Of a stretch of DNA of 64,000 bases, positions 62,848-64,000 are shown piece after piece; position 1 is the stretch's first letter, and the number at the start of each line of letters is the position of its first letter. The translations under genes and the position numbers were made by a program. The notes under the pieces are model-generated. The model was not told the DNA's origin. It did no database searches and worked only from the letters and a program-made list of their open reading frames with translations. Source of the stretch: Longimicrobiales bacterium (GTDB lineage: Bacteria; Gemmatimonadota; Gemmatimonadetes; Longimicrobiales; RSA9); contig DATHUY010000160.1 of the NCBI GenBank assembly GCA_035461765.1, positions 62,001-126,000 on the forward strand, given 5' to 3'.

Positions 62848-63375
62848 ATGATCCGGACACGCCATGCCCTTGTACTCGCCTCGGCGCTCCTGGTCGGCGC
62901 ATGCGACGAGCCGACGGCCACGCAACTCCATCAGCACGAGGTCGACGCAGTGATGACGTCACACGACGCCCGCACGTCGGACCTGCTGATGATGGTGCGC
63001 CGGGAGACGGCGCGCTTCCACTCCACGGAGCAGGCGCGGGCGGCCGGCTATGTGCCGACCGCACACTGCGTCGCGTCACCACTCGGCGGCATGGGGCAGC
63101 ACTGGGCGAACCCGCAGCTCATCGACCCCGTATTCGATCCGGCACGCCCCGAGGTGATGTTGTACGAGCCCCGCCTGAATGGCGAGCCCAGACTCGTCGC
63201 CATCGAGTACATCGTTCTCAACGTCGGCCAGGCGCATCCGCATTTCGACGGTCGCCCGTTCGACGTCGGCGGCACGCCGACGCCCGTACCGCACTGGTCG
63301 CTGCACGTGTGGCTGTACCGGGACAATCCCAATGGCATCTTCACGCCGTTCAACCCCACTGTATCCTGCAGCTGA
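62848..63375 (+). CDS. Lipoprotein of unknown function
   Basis: A 175-residue lipoprotein. GGAGGTATCC precedes the ATG at 62848, and the signal ends LLVGACDEP (lipobox). The mature part has TSDLLMMVRRETARFHS, then GYVPTAHCVASPLGGMG and HPHFDGRPFDVGG with the ending FTPFNPTVSCS. Conserved-looking His and two Cys suggest a small-molecule or haem site, but I cannot name the family. It is probably monocistronic; a hairpin follows. Confidence 0.7.
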   Translation: MIRTRHALVLASALLVGACDEPTATQLHQHEVDAVMTSHDARTSDLLMMVRRETARFHSTEQARAAGYVPTAHCVASPLGGMGQHWANPQLIDPVFDPARPEVMLYEPRLNGEPRLVAIEYIVLNVGQAHPHFDGRPFDVGGTPTPVPHWSLHVWLYRDNPNGIFTPFNPTVSCS

Positions 63376-63387
63376 CCTGAGGTCAGT

Positions 63388-63413
63388 TGACGGGCCGGTC
63401 CGCCGGCCCGTCA
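63388..63413 (+). terminator. Terminator-like hairpin after the lipoprotein gene
   Basis: TGACGGGCCGG (63388-63398) pairs perfectly with 63403-63413 around a four-base loop, 12 bp after the stop codon. A smaller palindrome, CTGACC-TGA-GGTCAG, overlaps the stop codon at 63372-63386. No T-run. Confidence 0.5.
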
Positions 63414-63574
63414 CACCCCCTTCGAGGCCTCCAGCGAGGCGCACCGAGCGTTTCATTCACCCGATACGAACGCAGGACCAATCCTGGAAACGACTGGCGC
63501 GCGGACTACGTCACGCCTGGAACCTCGCTACGAACAGATACGTATGACCGCAGCGCATCGCTGGCTGCACTGGT

Positions 63575-64000
63575 TCAGCGGATTTGCGACAGACGCGCGC
63601 GGACTTCGTTGAGCCAGCCGATCCCGACGACCGTCTCGACGCCGTGACCGCCTGCTGCCGCGATCATGACGAACCGGCCGTCTGGCGCAACATCGTAATT
63701 GCGGTGCGGCATCGGCATGTCACTGTCGAACGAGTCCGTAAAGAGGGTTCTCCGATCAGCGACGGACAGGGAAGGCTTCGTCACGATCGTCGCGGCCAGC
63801 ATGCGCCGGTCTCCGCGGTAGTGGAGACGCCGGCCGTCGCGCGACCAGACAGGTTCGGTACCGCCGCCCTCTGAAACCTGCACAGCCACACCCGGCCCGG
63901 GAAAAGGCCGAACGAATACCTCATTGCGGCCCGTTGCATTGGCCGTGTAGGCAAGCCAGCGGCCGTCCGGGGAGAGCGACGGCATATAGGCATCGAAGCG
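63575..64000 (-). CDS. WD40-like (PD40) beta-propeller protein, C-terminal part (cut by window edge)
   Basis: The last 141 residues of a protein that enters from the right edge. The TolB/WD40-like repeat signature is clear (MPSLSPDGRWLAYTANATGR, then PVWSRDGRRLHYRGDRRM and YDVAPDGRFVMIAA). The ending (VVGIGWLNEVRARL) is typical of the C-terminus of Ser/Thr kinases with a propeller tail in this phylum, which is a guess as to the missing part. The stop is at 63575. Confidence 0.75.
   Translation of the reverse strand, partial: RFDAYMPSLSPDGRWLAYTANATGRNEVFVRPFPGPGVAVQVSEGGGTEPVWSRDGRRLHYRGDRRMLAATIVTKPSLSVADRRTLFTDSFDSDMPMPHRNYDVAPDGRFVMIAAAGGHGVETVVGIGWLNEVRARLSQIR

Overview
The window is about 65% GC DNA of a chemoheterotrophic bacterium that looks like a Gemmatimonadota member. 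This is an inference from gene style, not a marker gene. The support is a PadR plus long FtsX-type permease pair, SARP/BTAD regulators fused to TolB-like and TPR regions, an ECF sigma factor next to a PknB-type kinase with a TPR tail, serial amidohydrolases, and many small lipoproteins. No rRNA, tRNA, CRISPR array, insertion sequence or phage gene was seen.

Layout. 1-593: GntR/YtrA-type regulator and the start of a membrane protein (minus). 687-7861: a complete seven-gene lasso-peptide operon (minus) in the order precursor, HPr-kinase-like kinase, PqqD-like B1, transglutaminase-like B2, asparagine-synthetase-like C, ABC exporter D, nucleotidyltransferase. It belongs to the paeninodin type, in which the C-terminal serine of the peptide is phosphorylated, and the precursor here does end in Ser. 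8505-17044: a Wzi-like outer-membrane protein, a frameshifted Ig-like lipoprotein, an NTF2-like remnant, two amidohydrolase genes and a beta-barrel protein. 17112-20156: PadR and its ADOP-type permease, with a well-formed operator/promoter. 20693-26177: a membrane protein, an S9 peptidase and a BTAD/TPR regulator. 26174-27004: a decayed membrane glycosyltransferase.

27001-40241: a 13-kb minus-strand glycan operon. It holds eight GT2 enzymes, one GT4 enzyme, an internally deleted GT14-like gene, an APH-like kinase and a Wzm/Wzt ABC exporter, and almost every gene overlaps the next. It should assemble and export a surface polysaccharide. 41156-45832: two large hybrid histidine kinases in one operon. 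46271-48353: two lipoproteins and a GNAT acetyltransferase.

48549-52247: an AraC-type regulator divergent from a FixH-like, di-haem peroxidase and multicopper-oxidase-like operon. Three direct repeats of 13 bp at exact 22-bp spacing lie before the FixH-like operon. A second array of the same design lies before the GNAT gene. In both, the last repeat is exactly 21 bp from a TAGCTTT element, which defines a small regulon. 52332-64000: an NTF2-like lipoprotein, a zinc-metallopeptidase-like lipoprotein, the ECF sigma/kinase pair, two lipoproteins, a second BTAD/TPR regulator, and the end of a WD40-like protein cut by the window edge.

The two strongest points are the lasso-peptide operon with its tail-modification genes and the AraC repeat arrays.
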